A stretch of DNA of 64,000 bases, taken from assembly GCA_945860745.1 (NCBI GenBank), contig CAMASH010000009.1, forward strand, positions 1 to 64,000, given 5' to 3'. The translations under genes and the position numbers were made by a program. Source of the stretch: Chthoniobacter flavus (lineage in GTDB: Bacteria > Verrucomicrobiota > Verrucomicrobiia > Chthoniobacterales > Terrimicrobiaceae). Below, piece by piece: positions 25,859-35,065 of the stretch. Position 1 is the stretch's first letter. The number at the start of each line of letters is the position of its first letter. The notes under the pieces were generated by a model. It worked only from the letters and a program-made list of their open reading frames with translations. It did no database searches and was not told the origin of the DNA.

Positions 25859-26149
25859 ATGAGCGAAACATCTTCCACCACCCCGGCCGAAGCGCCCGTG
25901 CGCGACCGCAACCTCCGCAAGACCCGCGTCGGCGAAGTCGTCTCTGACGCCATGGACAAGACCATCGTGGTCAAGACCATCACCCGCGTGCCGCACCCGA
26001 AATTCGGCAAGATCATCAAGCGCGCGACAAAATTCCACGCCCATGATGAAAAGAACGAAGCCAAGGTTGGCGACCGCGTCAGCATCATGGAAACCCGCCC
26101 GCTCTCGCGCCTCAAGCGCTGGCGCTTGGTGGAAGTCCTGAAACACTAA
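25859..26149 (+). CDS. rpsQ: 30S ribosomal protein S17
   Basis: A 96-residue S17 with the OB-fold sequence [20 protein letters not shown], then [20 protein letters not shown] and [18 protein letters not shown]. It has roughly 15 extra N-terminal residues ([15 protein letters not shown]) compared with typical S17. It starts 8 nt after rpmC. Confidence 0.98.
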   Translation: MSETSSTTPAEAPVRDRNLRKTRVGEVVSDAMDKTIVVKTITRVPHPKFGKIIKRATKFHAHDEKNEAKVGDRVSIMETRPLSRLKRWRLVEVLKH

Positions 26150-26163
26150 CCCTTTTACCTGCC

Positions 26164-26529
26164 ATGATCCAGATTCGCTCCCGTCTCGACGTCGCTGATA
26201 ACACCGGCGCCCGCATGGCCACCATGATCGGCGTCATCGGCAAGGCCAGTTCCTCCGCAGGAATCGGTGACATCATCACCGCCAACGTCAAAGAAGCCTC
26301 CTCCGGTGGCACCGTGAAAAAAGGCGACGTGGTTCGCGCTGTTGTCGTTCGCACCCGGCACTCCATCAGGCGCGAGGACGGTTCCTACCTGCGCTTCGAC
26401 AAGAACGCCATTGTCATCATTGACAAGGACCTCAACCCCCGTGGCACCCGCATTTTCGGGCCGGTGGCCCGCGAACTCCGCGAAAAGAATTTCATGAAAA
26501 TCATCTCCCTCGCTCCCGAAGTGCTATGA
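26164..26529 (+). CDS. rplN: 50S ribosomal protein L14
   Basis: A 121-residue L14 beginning [18 protein letters not shown], with [17 protein letters not shown] in the middle and the conserved end [20 protein letters not shown] then SLAPEVL. Its stop overlaps the rplX start by 4 nt (ATGA), implying coupling. Confidence 0.98.
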   Translation: MIQIRSRLDVADNTGARMATMIGVIGKASSSAGIGDIITANVKEASSGGTVKKGDVVRAVVVRTRHSIRREDGSYLRFDKNAIVIIDKDLNPRGTRIFGPVARELREKNFMKIISLAPEVL

Positions 26530-26813
26530 GCAAACCGAGATTTCACGTCAAACGCGGCGACACCGTCCAGGTCATTTCCGGCAACCATCGCGGTTCGTCC
26601 GGGAAGGTCTTGCAGTTGATTCCCGCCAAGTCGCAAGTCATCATTGAAGGAGTCCGCATCATCAAAAAGCACCAGCGCAAGACCCAGGACCAGCCGAACG
26701 GCGCCATCCTTGAGCGCGAAGGCCCGCTGCACATCTCCAACGTGAAGTTGGTCGAGGCCGTGACCGAGGAAAAACCGAAAAAGAAAGCGGCGGCGAAAAA
26801 GAAAGCCGCCTAA
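26526..26813 (+). CDS. rplX: 50S ribosomal protein L24
   Basis: A 95-residue protein with the KOW motif [20 protein letters not shown] and the L24 signature [20 protein letters not shown]. The C-terminus is a Lys/Ala run ([13 protein letters not shown]), longer than in most L24. It is coupled to rplN by an ATGA overlap. Confidence 0.97.
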   Translation: MSKPRFHVKRGDTVQVISGNHRGSSGKVLQLIPAKSQVIIEGVRIIKKHQRKTQDQPNGAILEREGPLHISNVKLVEAVTEEKPKKKAAAKKKAA

Positions 26814-26819
26814 ACCACC

Positions 26820-27440
26820 ATGGCTACCCAACCCGATCCCGAGCTTCTCACCGAATACAAGACCCGTGTCATTTCCGCCCTGCGGGAGAAACACGGCTAC
26901 AAGAATATTCACGAAATCCCCAAGGTCTCCAAGGTCGTGATCAATACGTCGATCGGGGCCGGGGCGGATAGCAAGGAAGCCCTCGAAATCGCCCGGCAGG
27001 AAATCGGCTTGATCACCGGTCAGCGTCCTATCACCACGATTTCCAAGAAGGCCATCGCGAATTTCAAACTGCGCCAGGGCCAGGCCATCGGGGCCAAGGT
27101 CACCCTGCGTGGCCGCACGATGTATGAATTCCTGGAGCGCTTCATCAGAATGTCGCTGCCCCGCATTCGGGACTTTCGCGGCGTTTCCACCAAGTCCTTC
27201 GACGGCAACGGCAACTACACTCTGGGCGTCTCCGACCAATCCATTTTTCCCGAAGTCGAACTCGACAAAATCAAACGCAACATCGGTTTTGACATCACCA
27301 TTGTCACGACCGCGCGCACGAACGAGGAAGCCAAATCGCTCTTGAGCGAACTTGGCATGCCCTTCGCCGACAAGGCGAAGAAACCGGTCGCGCCGAAACC
27401 CGAGGAGCAGCAAGAGGTGACCGCCGAAGCGGCCGCTTAA
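26820..27440 (+). CDS. rplE: 50S ribosomal protein L5
   Basis: A 206-residue L5: IPKVSKVVINTSIGAGADSK, then QRPITTISKKAIANFKLRQG and RIRDFRGVSTKSFDGNGNYT with the C-terminal FDITIVTTARTNEEAKSLL. A tail of about 20 residues (KKPVAPKPEEQQEVTAEAAA) extends beyond the usual end. L5 contacts 5S rRNA and the P-site tRNA. In most bacteria rpsN follows; here the 16-nt gap leads straight to rpsH. Confidence 0.97.
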   Translation: MATQPDPELLTEYKTRVISALREKHGYKNIHEIPKVSKVVINTSIGAGADSKEALEIARQEIGLITGQRPITTISKKAIANFKLRQGQAIGAKVTLRGRTMYEFLERFIRMSLPRIRDFRGVSTKSFDGNGNYTLGVSDQSIFPEVELDKIKRNIGFDITIVTTARTNEEAKSLLSELGMPFADKAKKPVAPKPEEQQEVTAEAAA

Positions 27441-27456
27441 CTACTGCTAAATAGAA

Positions 27457-27849
27457 ATGACAGACCCGATCGCCGATATGCTCACCCGTTTGCGCAACGC
27501 GTCCCGCGCGCGCAAGACGGAATTCCTGGTTCCTTACTCCAAGCTCAAAAGCGAGCTGGCCCGCATCCTCTTGAAAGAGGGATATATTGAGGGCTTCGAA
27601 CTCGAAACGCCGGAAAAAGGCCATCCCCGTCTCAAGATCCGTAACAAGTTTGTCAATAAAACCTGCGCCATCGCCGGCCTCAAGCGGGTCAGCAAGCCCG
27701 GACTTCGCCGTTATGTTGGCGCCCAGGAAGTCCCGCGCGTTCTCGGCGGACTCGGCATTGCCATTCTTTCCACCTCGAGCGGCGTCCTTTCCGGACACGA
27801 AGCACGCAAACAAAACGTCGGCGGAGAACTCCTCGCCTTCATCTGGTAA
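27457..27849 (+). CDS. rpsH: 30S ribosomal protein S8
   Basis: A 130-residue S8 of standard length: TDPIADMLTRLRNASRARK at the start, LKRVSKPGLRRYVGAQEVPR in the middle, and the C-terminal GLGIAILSTSSGVLSGHEAR ending ELLAFIW. It binds the 16S central domain and is the classical translational repressor of the spc operon in E. coli. Confidence 0.98.
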   Translation: MTDPIADMLTRLRNASRARKTEFLVPYSKLKSELARILLKEGYIEGFELETPEKGHPRLKIRNKFVNKTCAIAGLKRVSKPGLRRYVGAQEVPRVLGGLGIAILSTSSGVLSGHEARKQNVGGELLAFIW

Positions 27850-27855
27850 TCTGCC

Positions 27856-28395
27856 ATGTCACGAATCGGAAAAAAACCCATCGAACTCCCGGCCAAGGTC
27901 AGCGTGAGCATCAGCGCGCAAGGTGCCGTCACGGTTGAAGGACCCAAAGGCAAACTTTCCTGGCAACTGCCCAAAGCCGTTCGCGCCCGCGTCGAAGGCA
28001 CCAGGGTCGAACTCGAACGCGACGGCGAGACCCGTCAGGTCAAGGCCTTGCACGGTCTCTCCCGCGCCCTCCTCGCCAACATGGTCGCCGGTGTCCATGA
28101 AGGCTTCAAAAAAAATCTCGAAATCCAGGGCGTCGGTTTCAAAGCCGCCGTCCAGGGCCAGAAACTCAATCTCAACCTCGGCAAATCCCACCCCATCCTG
28201 TTCGATATTCCGAAGGACGTGAAAATCACCGTCACGGACAACACGAAAATCAGCGTCGAAGGGATCGACAAGCATCTCGTCGGCCAGGCCGCCGCGGACA
28301 TCCGCGCCTACTATCCGCCCGAACCCTACAAGGGCAAAGGCGTCCGCTACGCCGGGGAACAAGTCCGCCGCAAAGAAGGTAAAACCGTCCAGTAA
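27856..28395 (+). CDS. rplF: 50S ribosomal protein L6
   Basis: A 179-residue L6 starting MSRIGKKPIELPAKVSVSIS, with GPKGKLSWQLP and the conserved C-terminal RAYYPPEPYKGKGVRYAGEQ then VRRKEGKTVQ. L6 sits near the sarcin-ricin loop. It starts 6 nt after rpsH. Confidence 0.98.
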   Translation: MSRIGKKPIELPAKVSVSISAQGAVTVEGPKGKLSWQLPKAVRARVEGTRVELERDGETRQVKALHGLSRALLANMVAGVHEGFKKNLEIQGVGFKAAVQGQKLNLNLGKSHPILFDIPKDVKITVTDNTKISVEGIDKHLVGQAAADIRAYYPPEPYKGKGVRYAGEQVRRKEGKTVQ

Positions 28396-28398
28396 GCC

Positions 28399-28758
28399 AT
28401 GGCTCTCCAAACCAACAAACGTCAGCTCCGCCACGTCCGCCTGCGCAAAAAAGTGTCAGGCACCTCCGAGCGCCCGCGCCTCGCCGTGCATTTTTCCGAG
28501 CGCCACATCACCGCCCAGGTCATTGATGACACCGCGGGTCAGACGCTCGCATCCGTCAACACCACCGAGTCCGAACTGCGTTCCGACAAGACCACCCGCG
28601 CCAACGTCACCACCGCGGCCAAGGTCGGCAAGCTCATTGCCGAACGCGTTTCTTCGAAGAGCGTGAAGAAAGTCGTCTTTGATCGCGGCGGTTTCAAGTA
28701 TCACGGCAAGGTGAAAGCCCTGGCCGACGCGGCCCGCGCAGCCGGCCTCGAATTTTAA
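28399..28758 (+). CDS. rplR: 50S ribosomal protein L18
   Basis: A 119-residue 5S rRNA-binding L18: [20 protein letters not shown], then [20 protein letters not shown] and the C-terminal [20 protein letters not shown] with ARAAGLEF. Three nucleotides separate it from rplF. Confidence 0.98.
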   Translation: MALQTNKRQLRHVRLRKKVSGTSERPRLAVHFSERHITAQVIDDTAGQTLASVNTTESELRSDKTTRANVTTAAKVGKLIAERVSSKSVKKVVFDRGGFKYHGKVKALADAARAAGLEF

Positions 28759-28762
28759 TCAT

Positions 28763-29314
28763 ATGGCAGCTCCAAACAGAAACAACCGACGCTCCAATCA
28801 GGAATCCACCGATCGCGAGCCCAAGGAGACAACCGAGAAGGTCGTCTTCATCAATCGCTGCGCCAAGGTGGTCAAAGGCGGACGCCGTTTCAGCTTCAGC
28901 GCCCTCATCGTTTCCGGCAACCACAAGGGCCGGGTCGGCATCGGCTTCGGCAAGGCCAACGAAGTGAGCGAAGCCATCCGCAAAGCCACCGATTCTGCCA
29001 GAAAACACATGGTCCAGGTGGCCGTGCATGAAAACACCATCCCGCACGAAGTCATCGGCCAATTTGGGGGCGGACGCGTTCTTCTCCGTCCGGCCTCACC
29101 GGGAACCGGCGTCATTGCCGGCGGCGGTGTCCGCGCCGTGATCGAAGCGGCGGGCATCCGCGACGTGCTGGCGAAATCCCTCGGCTCCAGCAATCCATCC
29201 AACGTTGTCAAGGCCACGCTTGAGGCCTTGATGTCGCTGCGTCCGAAAGCAGACGTTTTCAAAATCCGCGGAAAGACACTCAGGGTCAAGGAACCTGTTG
29301 CCGTCGCCGCATAA
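28763..29314 (+). CDS. rpsE: 30S ribosomal protein S5
   Basis: A 183-residue S5. Its RNA-binding domain reads [20 protein letters not shown], with [20 protein letters not shown], and the second domain reads [20 protein letters not shown] followed by [20 protein letters not shown]. The start at 28763 gives a polar 30-residue N-terminus. rpmD (L30), usual after rpsE, is absent: the 39-nt gap leads to rplO. Confidence 0.98.
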   Translation: MAAPNRNNRRSNQESTDREPKETTEKVVFINRCAKVVKGGRRFSFSALIVSGNHKGRVGIGFGKANEVSEAIRKATDSARKHMVQVAVHENTIPHEVIGQFGGGRVLLRPASPGTGVIAGGGVRAVIEAAGIRDVLAKSLGSSNPSNVVKATLEALMSLRPKADVFKIRGKTLRVKEPVAVAA

Positions 29315-29353
29315 AAAAGTCGCGCGAGCGTTCCGCTTGCCATCCACCATTCC

Positions 29354-29830
29354 ATGAGACTCCACGATTTAAAACCCAATCCCGGCGCGAAACACCGCCG
29401 CAAACGCCTTGGTTGCGGCGAAAGCTCCGGCCACGGCAAGACCTCCGGCAAGGGCCACAAGGGACAGAAGGCCCGCTCCGGCGGCAGCATCCGTCCCGGC
29501 TTCGAAGGCGGCCAGATGCCCCTCATCCGCCGTCTGCCCAAGCGCGGTTTCAACAACGTCAACTACAAGACCGCTTACGGAATCGTGAATCTCGATGACC
29601 TCGAGAAGCGCTTCGACGATGGCGTGGCCATCAACGAAAAACTCCTCCGCGGAGCCGGCGTCATTCGCGGCACGTTGGATGGAGTCAAGGTTCTGGGCCG
29701 CGGCGAGGTGAAGAAGAAATTCCATCTCGAAGTGGACAGCATCAGTGCCTCCGCCAAGGAAAAAATCGAAAAAGCCGGCGGAACCATCACTTTGATCAGC
29801 AAGAAAGTGGAAGTGAAAAGGAAGAAGTAA
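29354..29830 (+). CDS. rplO: 50S ribosomal protein L15
   Basis: A 158-residue L15 with the hallmark basic glycine-rich region GESSGHGKTSGKGHKGQKAR and GGQMPLIRRLPKRGFNN, and a C-terminal globular part containing GVKVLGRGEVKKKFHLEVD. It ends 35 nt before secY. Confidence 0.97.
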   Translation: MRLHDLKPNPGAKHRRKRLGCGESSGHGKTSGKGHKGQKARSGGSIRPGFEGGQMPLIRRLPKRGFNNVNYKTAYGIVNLDDLEKRFDDGVAINEKLLRGAGVIRGTLDGVKVLGRGEVKKKFHLEVDSISASAKEKIEKAGGTITLISKKVEVKRKK

Positions 29831-29865
29831 CCCGCTTCCTCCGCGCTTCTTCTTCCTCTTTTCCT

Positions 29866-31371
29866 GTGATCTCGGCGTTCACCAACATTTTCAAAATCCC
29901 GGAGCTGCGCCAGCGCGTGCTCTTCACCCTGGCGATGATTGTCATCATCCGCGCGGGATCGGCCATCACGACGCCGGGGGTGAATGCGGAAATCCTGCGC
30001 GAGTGGTTCCAGAATGTGGCGGACACCCAGGCCGCTGGTGGCGTCGCCGCACTTTTCAATCTGTTCAGTGGTGGCGCTCTGGCCCATTGCGCGATTTTTT
30101 CTCTCGGCATCATGCCGTTCATCAGCGCCTCGATCATGTTGCAGTTGCTCACGGCGGTCATTCCGCAGTTGGGCAAGCTCTCGCGCGAGGACGGGGGACG
30201 GCGGAAGATCATGCAATACACCCGGTATGCCACCATCGCGTTGTGCATTTTCCAGGGTTATCTTCTGGCCAAATCCTTTGAGAACCCGCAGGCCAATCCG
30301 TTCCTGCCGGGCATCATGGACACGATCAACCGGCTGGGCCTTCCCCTGGTTCCAGATCCCGGGCTCCCCTTTCAGATCATCACCATTCTGACCATGACGG
30401 CGGGAACATTGTTCCTGATGTGGCTGGGTGATCAGATCACCGAGCGCGGCATCGGCAATGGCGTTTCCCTCATCATCACGGTGGGTATTCTGGCCCAGCT
30501 TCCGGCCGGTCTCATCCAGGCCTGGCGGACATTTGTTCCCAGCGAGGTCGGCGCGCAGGCCAATGTGAGCCCCATCGTTCTGGTGCTGCTCTGTTTGTTC
30601 CTGGTCCTGGTCATTGCGTCCGTCATCGCGGTCACGCAGGCGTTGCGAAAAGTCACCATCCAGTACGCCAAACGTGTGGTCGGTCGCAAACAATATGGCG
30701 GCCAGACCCAATACATGCCGCTCAAGATCAACTACGCGGGCGTGATGCCGATCATCTTTGCCCAGGCCATCTTGATTTTCCCGTCCACCATTCTCAATAT
30801 GGCTTTTCCGCAAAGCGCCACCGCTCAGGAAATCTCGGTTCTGCTGGCCTCGGGCTGGCTGCATTATGTGCTCTACGGGGTGATGATTTTCTTCTTCAGC
30901 TATTTCTGGGTCGCGACCCAATTCCAGCCGGTGCAGATCGCGGATGATCTGAAAAAATACGGCGGCTTTATTCCCGGGGTGCGTCCCGGCAAGCCCACGG
31001 CGGATTTTCTGGATTACACCATGTCCCGGCTCACCTTTGCCGGGGCGATTTTCCTGACCGTTATTGCCGTGCTTCCGCAGTTGCTGGCGCAGTCGCTGAA
31101 CGTGCCTTACATGACCGCGCAATTTTTCGGAGGCACCGGGGTGCTCATCATTGTCGGGGTGGTGCTCGACACCATGCGCCAGGTGGAAACCCACTTGCTG
31201 CAACGTCATTACGACGGCTTCCTGCGCAAAGGCAAGATCCGTGGCGCCCGGGAACAACGCCGCCTCGGCTCCGGCCAGGTGTTGGCTGACAACTCCCTGG
31301 TTTTGATCTACGCGGGCATCGGGGTTCTCGTCATTGCCGCGGCCACGATCTACTTCGCGACCCAACGGTAG
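29866..31371 (+). CDS. secY: SecY protein-translocase subunit
   Basis: A 501-residue SecY, somewhat longer than the E. coli protein (443). The start is GTG (VISAFTNIFKIPELRQRVLF). It has the ten-helix pattern and family blocks: FSLGIMPFISASIMLQLLT, the segment WLGDQITERGIGNGVSLIIT in helix 4/5, YAKRVVGRKQYGGQTQYMPL in the cytoplasmic loop, FYSYFWVATQF-like FFFSYFWVATQFQPVQIADD, and GFIPGVRPGKPTADFLDYTM. SecY forms the membrane channel used with SecE and SecA. It follows rplO, as in most spc operons, and is followed by adk after 6 nt. Confidence 0.98.
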   Translation: MISAFTNIFKIPELRQRVLFTLAMIVIIRAGSAITTPGVNAEILREWFQNVADTQAAGGVAALFNLFSGGALAHCAIFSLGIMPFISASIMLQLLTAVIPQLGKLSREDGGRRKIMQYTRYATIALCIFQGYLLAKSFENPQANPFLPGIMDTINRLGLPLVPDPGLPFQIITILTMTAGTLFLMWLGDQITERGIGNGVSLIITVGILAQLPAGLIQAWRTFVPSEVGAQANVSPIVLVLLCLFLVLVIASVIAVTQALRKVTIQYAKRVVGRKQYGGQTQYMPLKINYAGVMPIIFAQAILIFPSTILNMAFPQSATAQEISVLLASGWLHYVLYGVMIFFFSYFWVATQFQPVQIADDLKKYGGFIPGVRPGKPTADFLDYTMSRLTFAGAIFLTVIAVLPQLLAQSLNVPYMTAQFFGGTGVLIIVGVVLDTMRQVETHLLQRHYDGFLRKGKIRGAREQRRLGSGQVLADNSLVLIYAGIGVLVIAAATIYFATQR

Positions 31372-31377
31372 GGGAGC

Positions 31378-32031
31378 ATGAAAAACCGCATTGTCCTTCT
31401 CGGGCCGCCCGCGACTGGCAAGGGCACTCAGGCGGCTCTCCTCTCGGCGGCCTTCGGCCTTCCGGCGGCCTCGACCGGAGCCATCTTGCGCGCGGAAAAA
31501 ACCAAGGGCAGTGCCATCGGTCTCGAAGCGGAAAATTGGACGGCCCGCGGCCTCCTCTTTCCCGACGAACTCGCCCTGCGCGTGGTCTGGCAATGGATTG
31601 ACAAACGCACCCGCTTTCTTCTCGATGGTTTTCCGCGGACGCTCGGACAGGCGGAATCTTTTGATCAGGGCTTGGACGAACGCGGCCTGCCGCTGGACAC
31701 CGTCTATCTCCTCGACCTCCCCGAGGAAACCATCCGCCAGCGCATGGTGAGCCGCCTGACGTGCCTGGGCTGCGGTGCCGTTTACAACGAATCCTTTCAC
31801 CGGATCAACGGCGATTCTCCCTGCCCGGCCTGCGGGGCCGCGCTTTCGCGCCGCTCCGATGACACCACCGAGGCCCTGGATCAGCGCATGGCCCAATACC
31901 GCGAACAAACCCTGCCTGTCGCGGAACATTATCGCGGCAAGGGCCTGCTTAAGAAGGTGGATGCCTCACCGGGACGCGATGCCGTTTTCAATGCCATCTA
32001 CGAAGACATGCAGGCGGGAGCTGCGGTATGA
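31378..32031 (+). CDS. adk: Adenylate kinase
   Basis: A 217-residue long-form adenylate kinase. The P-loop is GPPATGKGT (residues 8-16), the NMP-binding arginine motif lies in STGAILRAE, FLLDGFPRTLGQAE is the Walker B-like segment, and the LID carries a zinc tetrad, CLGC and CPAC. It converts AMP plus ATP to two ADP. The position between secY and map is the classical one; its stop overlaps the map start (ATGA at 32028). Confidence 0.96.
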   Translation: MKNRIVLLGPPATGKGTQAALLSAAFGLPAASTGAILRAEKTKGSAIGLEAENWTARGLLFPDELALRVVWQWIDKRTRFLLDGFPRTLGQAESFDQGLDERGLPLDTVYLLDLPEETIRQRMVSRLTCLGCGAVYNESFHRINGDSPCPACGAALSRRSDDTTEALDQRMAQYREQTLPVAEHYRGKGLLKKVDASPGRDAVFNAIYEDMQAGAAV

Positions 32032-32792
32032 TCCCGATCAAACGCGGTTCTGATATCGAGAAAATGCGCCGGGCCGGTGAGGCCGCGGCGGAAATTCTCA
32101 ACCAGCTTGCCGACCTGCTCACGCCCGGCATGGCCACCGGCGATATCGACCATTCCGCCGGCAAGCTCATGGCCGAAGCCGGAGTGCGCAGCGCGTTTCT
32201 CGGTTACAAAAAATTTCCCGGTCATATCTGCATTTCCCTCAACGAGGAAGTCGTCCATGGCATCGGCGGCCCCCGCAAGATCAGCTATGGCGACGTGGTG
32301 AAAATGGACGTGGGCATCATTCGCGACGGCTGGATCGGCGACACCGCCATGAGCGTTCCCGTCGGCATCATCGACCCCGAGACCGAACGGCTCCTGACCG
32401 TGACCGAAAAAATTCTCGAGGACGCGGTCCAATTGGTTCGCCCCGGCCGCCGCTTGGGCGATGTGAGCGCCTTCGTCGAGGAAGAGGCCATCCGGCACGG
32501 CTATTCCGTCGTGCGCGAATTCGTCGGCCATGGAGTCGGACGCCACTTGCACGAGGAACCCCAGGTTCCCAATTTCGGCAAACGCGGCACCGGCCCCGTC
32601 CTCAAATCCGGCATGACCCTCGCCATCGAGCCCATGATCAACATGGGCAAGCCCAAGGTCCGCGTTCTCGAGGACAAGTGGACCGTGGTGACGGCCGACG
32701 GCCTGCCTTCCGCTCATTTTGAACACACCGTGCTCGTCACCGACGATGCTCCAGAAGTCTTGACATGGCCAAGAAAGACGCTATTGAAGTAG
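32028..32792 (+). CDS. map: Methionine aminopeptidase type I
   Basis: A 254-residue MetAP with all five metal ligands in recognisable settings: [20 protein letters not shown] (two Asp), [20 protein letters not shown] (His), [12 protein letters not shown] (Glu) and [19 protein letters not shown] (Glu). It removes the initiator methionine from nascent proteins. The start overlaps adk by 4 nt. The last 28 nt overlap the start of infA in another frame, so the C-terminal tail (WPRKTLLK) is encoded within infA. Confidence 0.97.
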   Translation: MIPIKRGSDIEKMRRAGEAAAEILNQLADLLTPGMATGDIDHSAGKLMAEAGVRSAFLGYKKFPGHICISLNEEVVHGIGGPRKISYGDVVKMDVGIIRDGWIGDTAMSVPVGIIDPETERLLTVTEKILEDAVQLVRPGRRLGDVSAFVEEEAIRHGYSVVREFVGHGVGRHLHEEPQVPNFGKRGTGPVLKSGMTLAIEPMINMGKPKVRVLEDKWTVVTADGLPSAHFEHTVLVTDDAPEVLTWPRKTLLK

Positions 32793-33013
32793 AAGGGAAA
32801 GTCGTCGAGTTGCTGCCCAGTGCCATGTTCCGTGTCGAATTGGCTAATGGGCACCGCATCCTCGCTAACATTTCCGGAAAAATGCGACTGCACTTCATTC
32901 GCATTCTTCCCGGTGATTCCGTCATGGTGGAGATGTCCCCGTACGACCTCACCAAAGGCCGGATTACCTTCCGCCACAAAGAAAACACGCCTAAACCAAC
33001 CATCCCAAAATGA
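32765..33013 (+). CDS. infA: Translation initiation factor IF-1
   Basis: An 82-residue IF-1, an OB-fold protein: [20 protein letters not shown], then [20 protein letters not shown] and [20 protein letters not shown] followed by RITFRHKE. About ten extra C-terminal residues (NTPKPTIPK) are present. It begins 28 nt before the map stop, an unusually long overlap for such a gene, and its own stop overlaps the rpmJ start by 4 nt. Confidence 0.97.
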   Translation: MAKKDAIEVEGKVVELLPSAMFRVELANGHRILANISGKMRLHFIRILPGDSVMVEMSPYDLTKGRITFRHKENTPKPTIPK

Positions 33014-33123
33014 AAGTCCGAGCCTCCGTCAAACGCCAGTGCGAAAGCTGCAAAATCGTGCGGCGCAAAAATGTCGTGCGAGTGATCTGTAAAAACCCTC
33101 GCCATAAGCAAAAACAGGGATAG
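33010..33123 (+). CDS. rpmJ: 50S ribosomal protein L36
   Basis: A 37-residue gene starting at an ATG that overlaps the infA stop (ATGA). The product [20 protein letters not shown] continues with a basic tail and carries the L36 zinc ligands Cys11, Cys14, Cys27 and His32. The infA-rpmJ-rpsM order is standard. Confidence 0.97.
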   Translation: MKVRASVKRQCESCKIVRRKNVVRVICKNPRHKQKQG

Positions 33124-33160
33124 TCTTTCCCTCCCCAAATCACCACCAACCAATTTTCTT

Positions 33161-33556
33161 ATGCCCCGTTTACTTGGAGTAGAAATCCCCGGCGACAAAC
33201 GCATCGAAGCGTCGCTGCCTTACATTTTCGGCGTTGGACCGAGCAACACCAAGCGCATCCTCGAAGTCGCCAACATCGACCCGAACGCCCGCGCCAAGGA
33301 CCTCTCGCCCGAGCAGGTCAATGCCATCATCCACGCCATCAACTCCCTGAAGATCGTCATCGAAGGCGACCTGCGCCGCGAATTGCAGAGCAACCTCAAG
33401 CGCCTTCAGGCCATCAATTGCTACCGCGGAATCCGCCACCGGCGCGGATTGCCCGTCCGGGGCCAGCGCACCTCCACCAACGCCCGCACCCGCAAGGGAC
33501 CGCGCAAGACCGTCGGTGTCCAGCGCAACCCCAACGCCAAAGCCGGCAAAGTATAA
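33161..33556 (+). CDS. rpsM: 30S ribosomal protein S13
   Basis: A 131-residue S13: [20 protein letters not shown] at the start, [14 protein letters not shown] and then the conserved C-terminus [20 protein letters not shown] followed by [12 protein letters not shown]. It contacts the P-site tRNA and the L5 bridge. It starts 37 nt after rpmJ. Confidence 0.98.
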   Translation: MPRLLGVEIPGDKRIEASLPYIFGVGPSNTKRILEVANIDPNARAKDLSPEQVNAIIHAINSLKIVIEGDLRRELQSNLKRLQAINCYRGIRHRRGLPVRGQRTSTNARTRKGPRKTVGVQRNPNAKAGKV

Positions 33557-33564
33557 CCTGACCT

Positions 33565-34308
33565 ATGGCTGACGAAATCAATCCCAATCCGGAGGCCTCC
33601 GCCCCCGAAACTCCCGCGGCCGAGCCCGTGGCAGAAACCAAGCCTGCCGCCGAGAAAAAACCCAAGGCGGCTCCCAAGAAAAAAGACGCCGAAGTGACCG
33701 GGGCTGTGGCGAAACCCGCGCCCGCCGAACCCACACCCGCCGCGCCCGCCGAACCCGCCGAACCCGCGCTGGCCGAATCCGCGCCGGCGGCTCCCGCCGT
33801 TGCCGCAGAAGCAGCTCCCGCCAAGGAAGCCAAGCCCAAGGCCGCGAAGAAAAGCAAAAAGGACGAAAAGAAGGAGGCTGCCGCGCCGGCCGCCCCGATC
33901 AGCATTTCCCTCGACGACGCCATTGAGCCCCTCAAAATCGTCAAGGCCAAGGGCAGCAAAAACATTTCCCAGGGCATCGCCCACGTGCAAGCCAGCTTCA
34001 ACAACACCATCGTCAGCATCACCGATCTGCGCGGTGCGCTGCTCGGCTGGTCCAGCGCCGGCAAATGCGGCTTCAAAGGATCGCGCAAAAGCACCGCCTA
34101 CGCCGCCCAGATGGTGGCCCAGGATGCCTGCAAACAGGCCATGGGCCACGGCCTCAAGGAAGTCGAAGTCCGGGTCAAAGGCCCCGGAGCCGGACGCGAA
34201 TCCGCCGTCCGCGCCATGCAGGCCGTCGGCTTGGAAATCACCGTCATCCGCGACGTGACCCCCGTGCCGCACAACGGCTGCCGCCCGCCCAAACAGCGCC
34301 GCGTCTGA
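33565..34308 (+). CDS. rpsK: 30S ribosomal protein S11 with long N-terminal extension
   Basis: The C-terminal ~120 residues are ordinary S11: [40 protein letters not shown], then [20 protein letters not shown] and the conserved ending [16 protein letters not shown]. The whole protein has 247 residues, against about 129 in most bacteria. The first ~125 are low-complexity Ala/Pro/Glu/Lys, for example [20 protein letters not shown] and [15 protein letters not shown]. No ATG, GTG or TTG lies just before the core, so the extension cannot be removed by choosing a later start. It starts 8 nt after rpsM, which supports the 5' end. Confidence 0.95.
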   Translation: MADEINPNPEASAPETPAAEPVAETKPAAEKKPKAAPKKKDAEVTGAVAKPAPAEPTPAAPAEPAEPALAESAPAAPAVAAEAAPAKEAKPKAAKKSKKDEKKEAAAPAAPISISLDDAIEPLKIVKAKGSKNISQGIAHVQASFNNTIVSITDLRGALLGWSSAGKCGFKGSRKSTAYAAQMVAQDACKQAMGHGLKEVEVRVKGPGAGRESAVRAMQAVGLEITVIRDVTPVPHNGCRPPKQRRV

Positions 34309-34345
34309 TCCTCTCAACTCTCAACTCGCACCTCTCAACTACAGC

Positions 34346-34957
34346 ATGGCACGTCACACCGGACCCAAAACCAAAATCAGCCGCCGCTATGGCGTGCTCA
34401 TCCACGGTTCACCCAAGGCCTTCGAAAACAAAAACTACCCTCCCGGCCAGCACGGCCCCAAGGGTTCCCGCCGCAAGCTTTCCGATTACGCTCTGGCTCT
34501 GGCCGAAAAGCAGAAGCTCCGCTTCCAATACGGCGTGCTCGAACGTCAGTTCCGCCGCTACTTCGCCCTCGCTTCCAGCAAGCGTGGTGTCACCGGCGAA
34601 ATTCTCCTGCAACTCCTCGAAACCCGCCTCGACAACGTCGTGCAGAAACTGGGCTTCGCCAAGACGCTCTACGCCGCCCGGCAGATGGTTTCCCACGGCC
34701 ACGTGGCCGTCAACGGCCGCAAGACCAACGCCTCCTCGATGAACGTCAAGCCCGGTGATGTCATCACCATCCGCAGTGGCGAACGTTCCAAACGCCTCGC
34801 CGTGAAATATCTCGACCAGACCTCGGCCCTCACGCCGCCGGAATGGCTTCTGGTGGACAAGGAAAACCTCAGCGGTTCCGTCGTCCGCATCCCGACCCGG
34901 TCGGAAATCAATCCCATCGTCAACGAACAACTCGTCGTCGAACTCTATTCGCGCTAG
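34346..34957 (+). CDS. rpsD: 30S ribosomal protein S4
   Basis: A 203-residue S4: MARHTGPKTKISRRYGVLIH, then QYGVLERQFRRYFALAS and the S4 RNA-binding domain with LLQLLETRLDNVVQKLGFAK, ARQMVSHGHVAVNGRKTNAS. S4 nucleates 16S rRNA assembly and regulates the alpha operon in E. coli. Here it is the last ribosomal gene; the expected rpoA and rplQ do not follow. Confidence 0.98.
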   Translation: MARHTGPKTKISRRYGVLIHGSPKAFENKNYPPGQHGPKGSRRKLSDYALALAEKQKLRFQYGVLERQFRRYFALASSKRGVTGEILLQLLETRLDNVVQKLGFAKTLYAARQMVSHGHVAVNGRKTNASSMNVKPGDVITIRSGERSKRLAVKYLDQTSALTPPEWLLVDKENLSGSVVRIPTRSEINPIVNEQLVVELYSR

Positions 34958-34989
34958 CCGCCAAACGGTTTCCCCGCCCGAAAAAAAGG

Positions 34990-35018
34990 AGCCCGCCGCA
35001 AGGCGGGCTTTCTTTTTT
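34990..35018 (+). terminator. Intrinsic terminator of the ribosomal cluster
   Basis: AGCCCGCC and GGCGGGCT form a perfect 8-bp stem with a GCAA tetraloop (34990-35009), followed by TTCTTTTTT to 35018. It stands 32 nt after rpsD and before recA, closing the ribosomal transcription unit. Confidence 0.9.
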
Positions 35019-35025
35019 CAGGGTC

Positions 35026-35053
35026 TTGTCATTCCGCCCAATCCCGTTAATTT
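35026..35053 (+). promoter_or_regulatory. Candidate recA promoter
   Basis: TTGTCA (35026-35031) and TAATTT (35048-35053) are separated by 16 bp and sit directly after the ribosomal terminator, 12 nt before the recA ATG. The predicted 5' leader would be very short. I see no convincing LexA-type palindrome here. Confidence 0.5.
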
Positions 35054-35065
35054 CCCATAACTACC

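Noticed and set aside
29575-31929. 784-codon minus-strand open frame
   Set aside because: It covers rplO, secY and adk on the other strand, all of which are certain; the translation is His/Arg-rich shadow.
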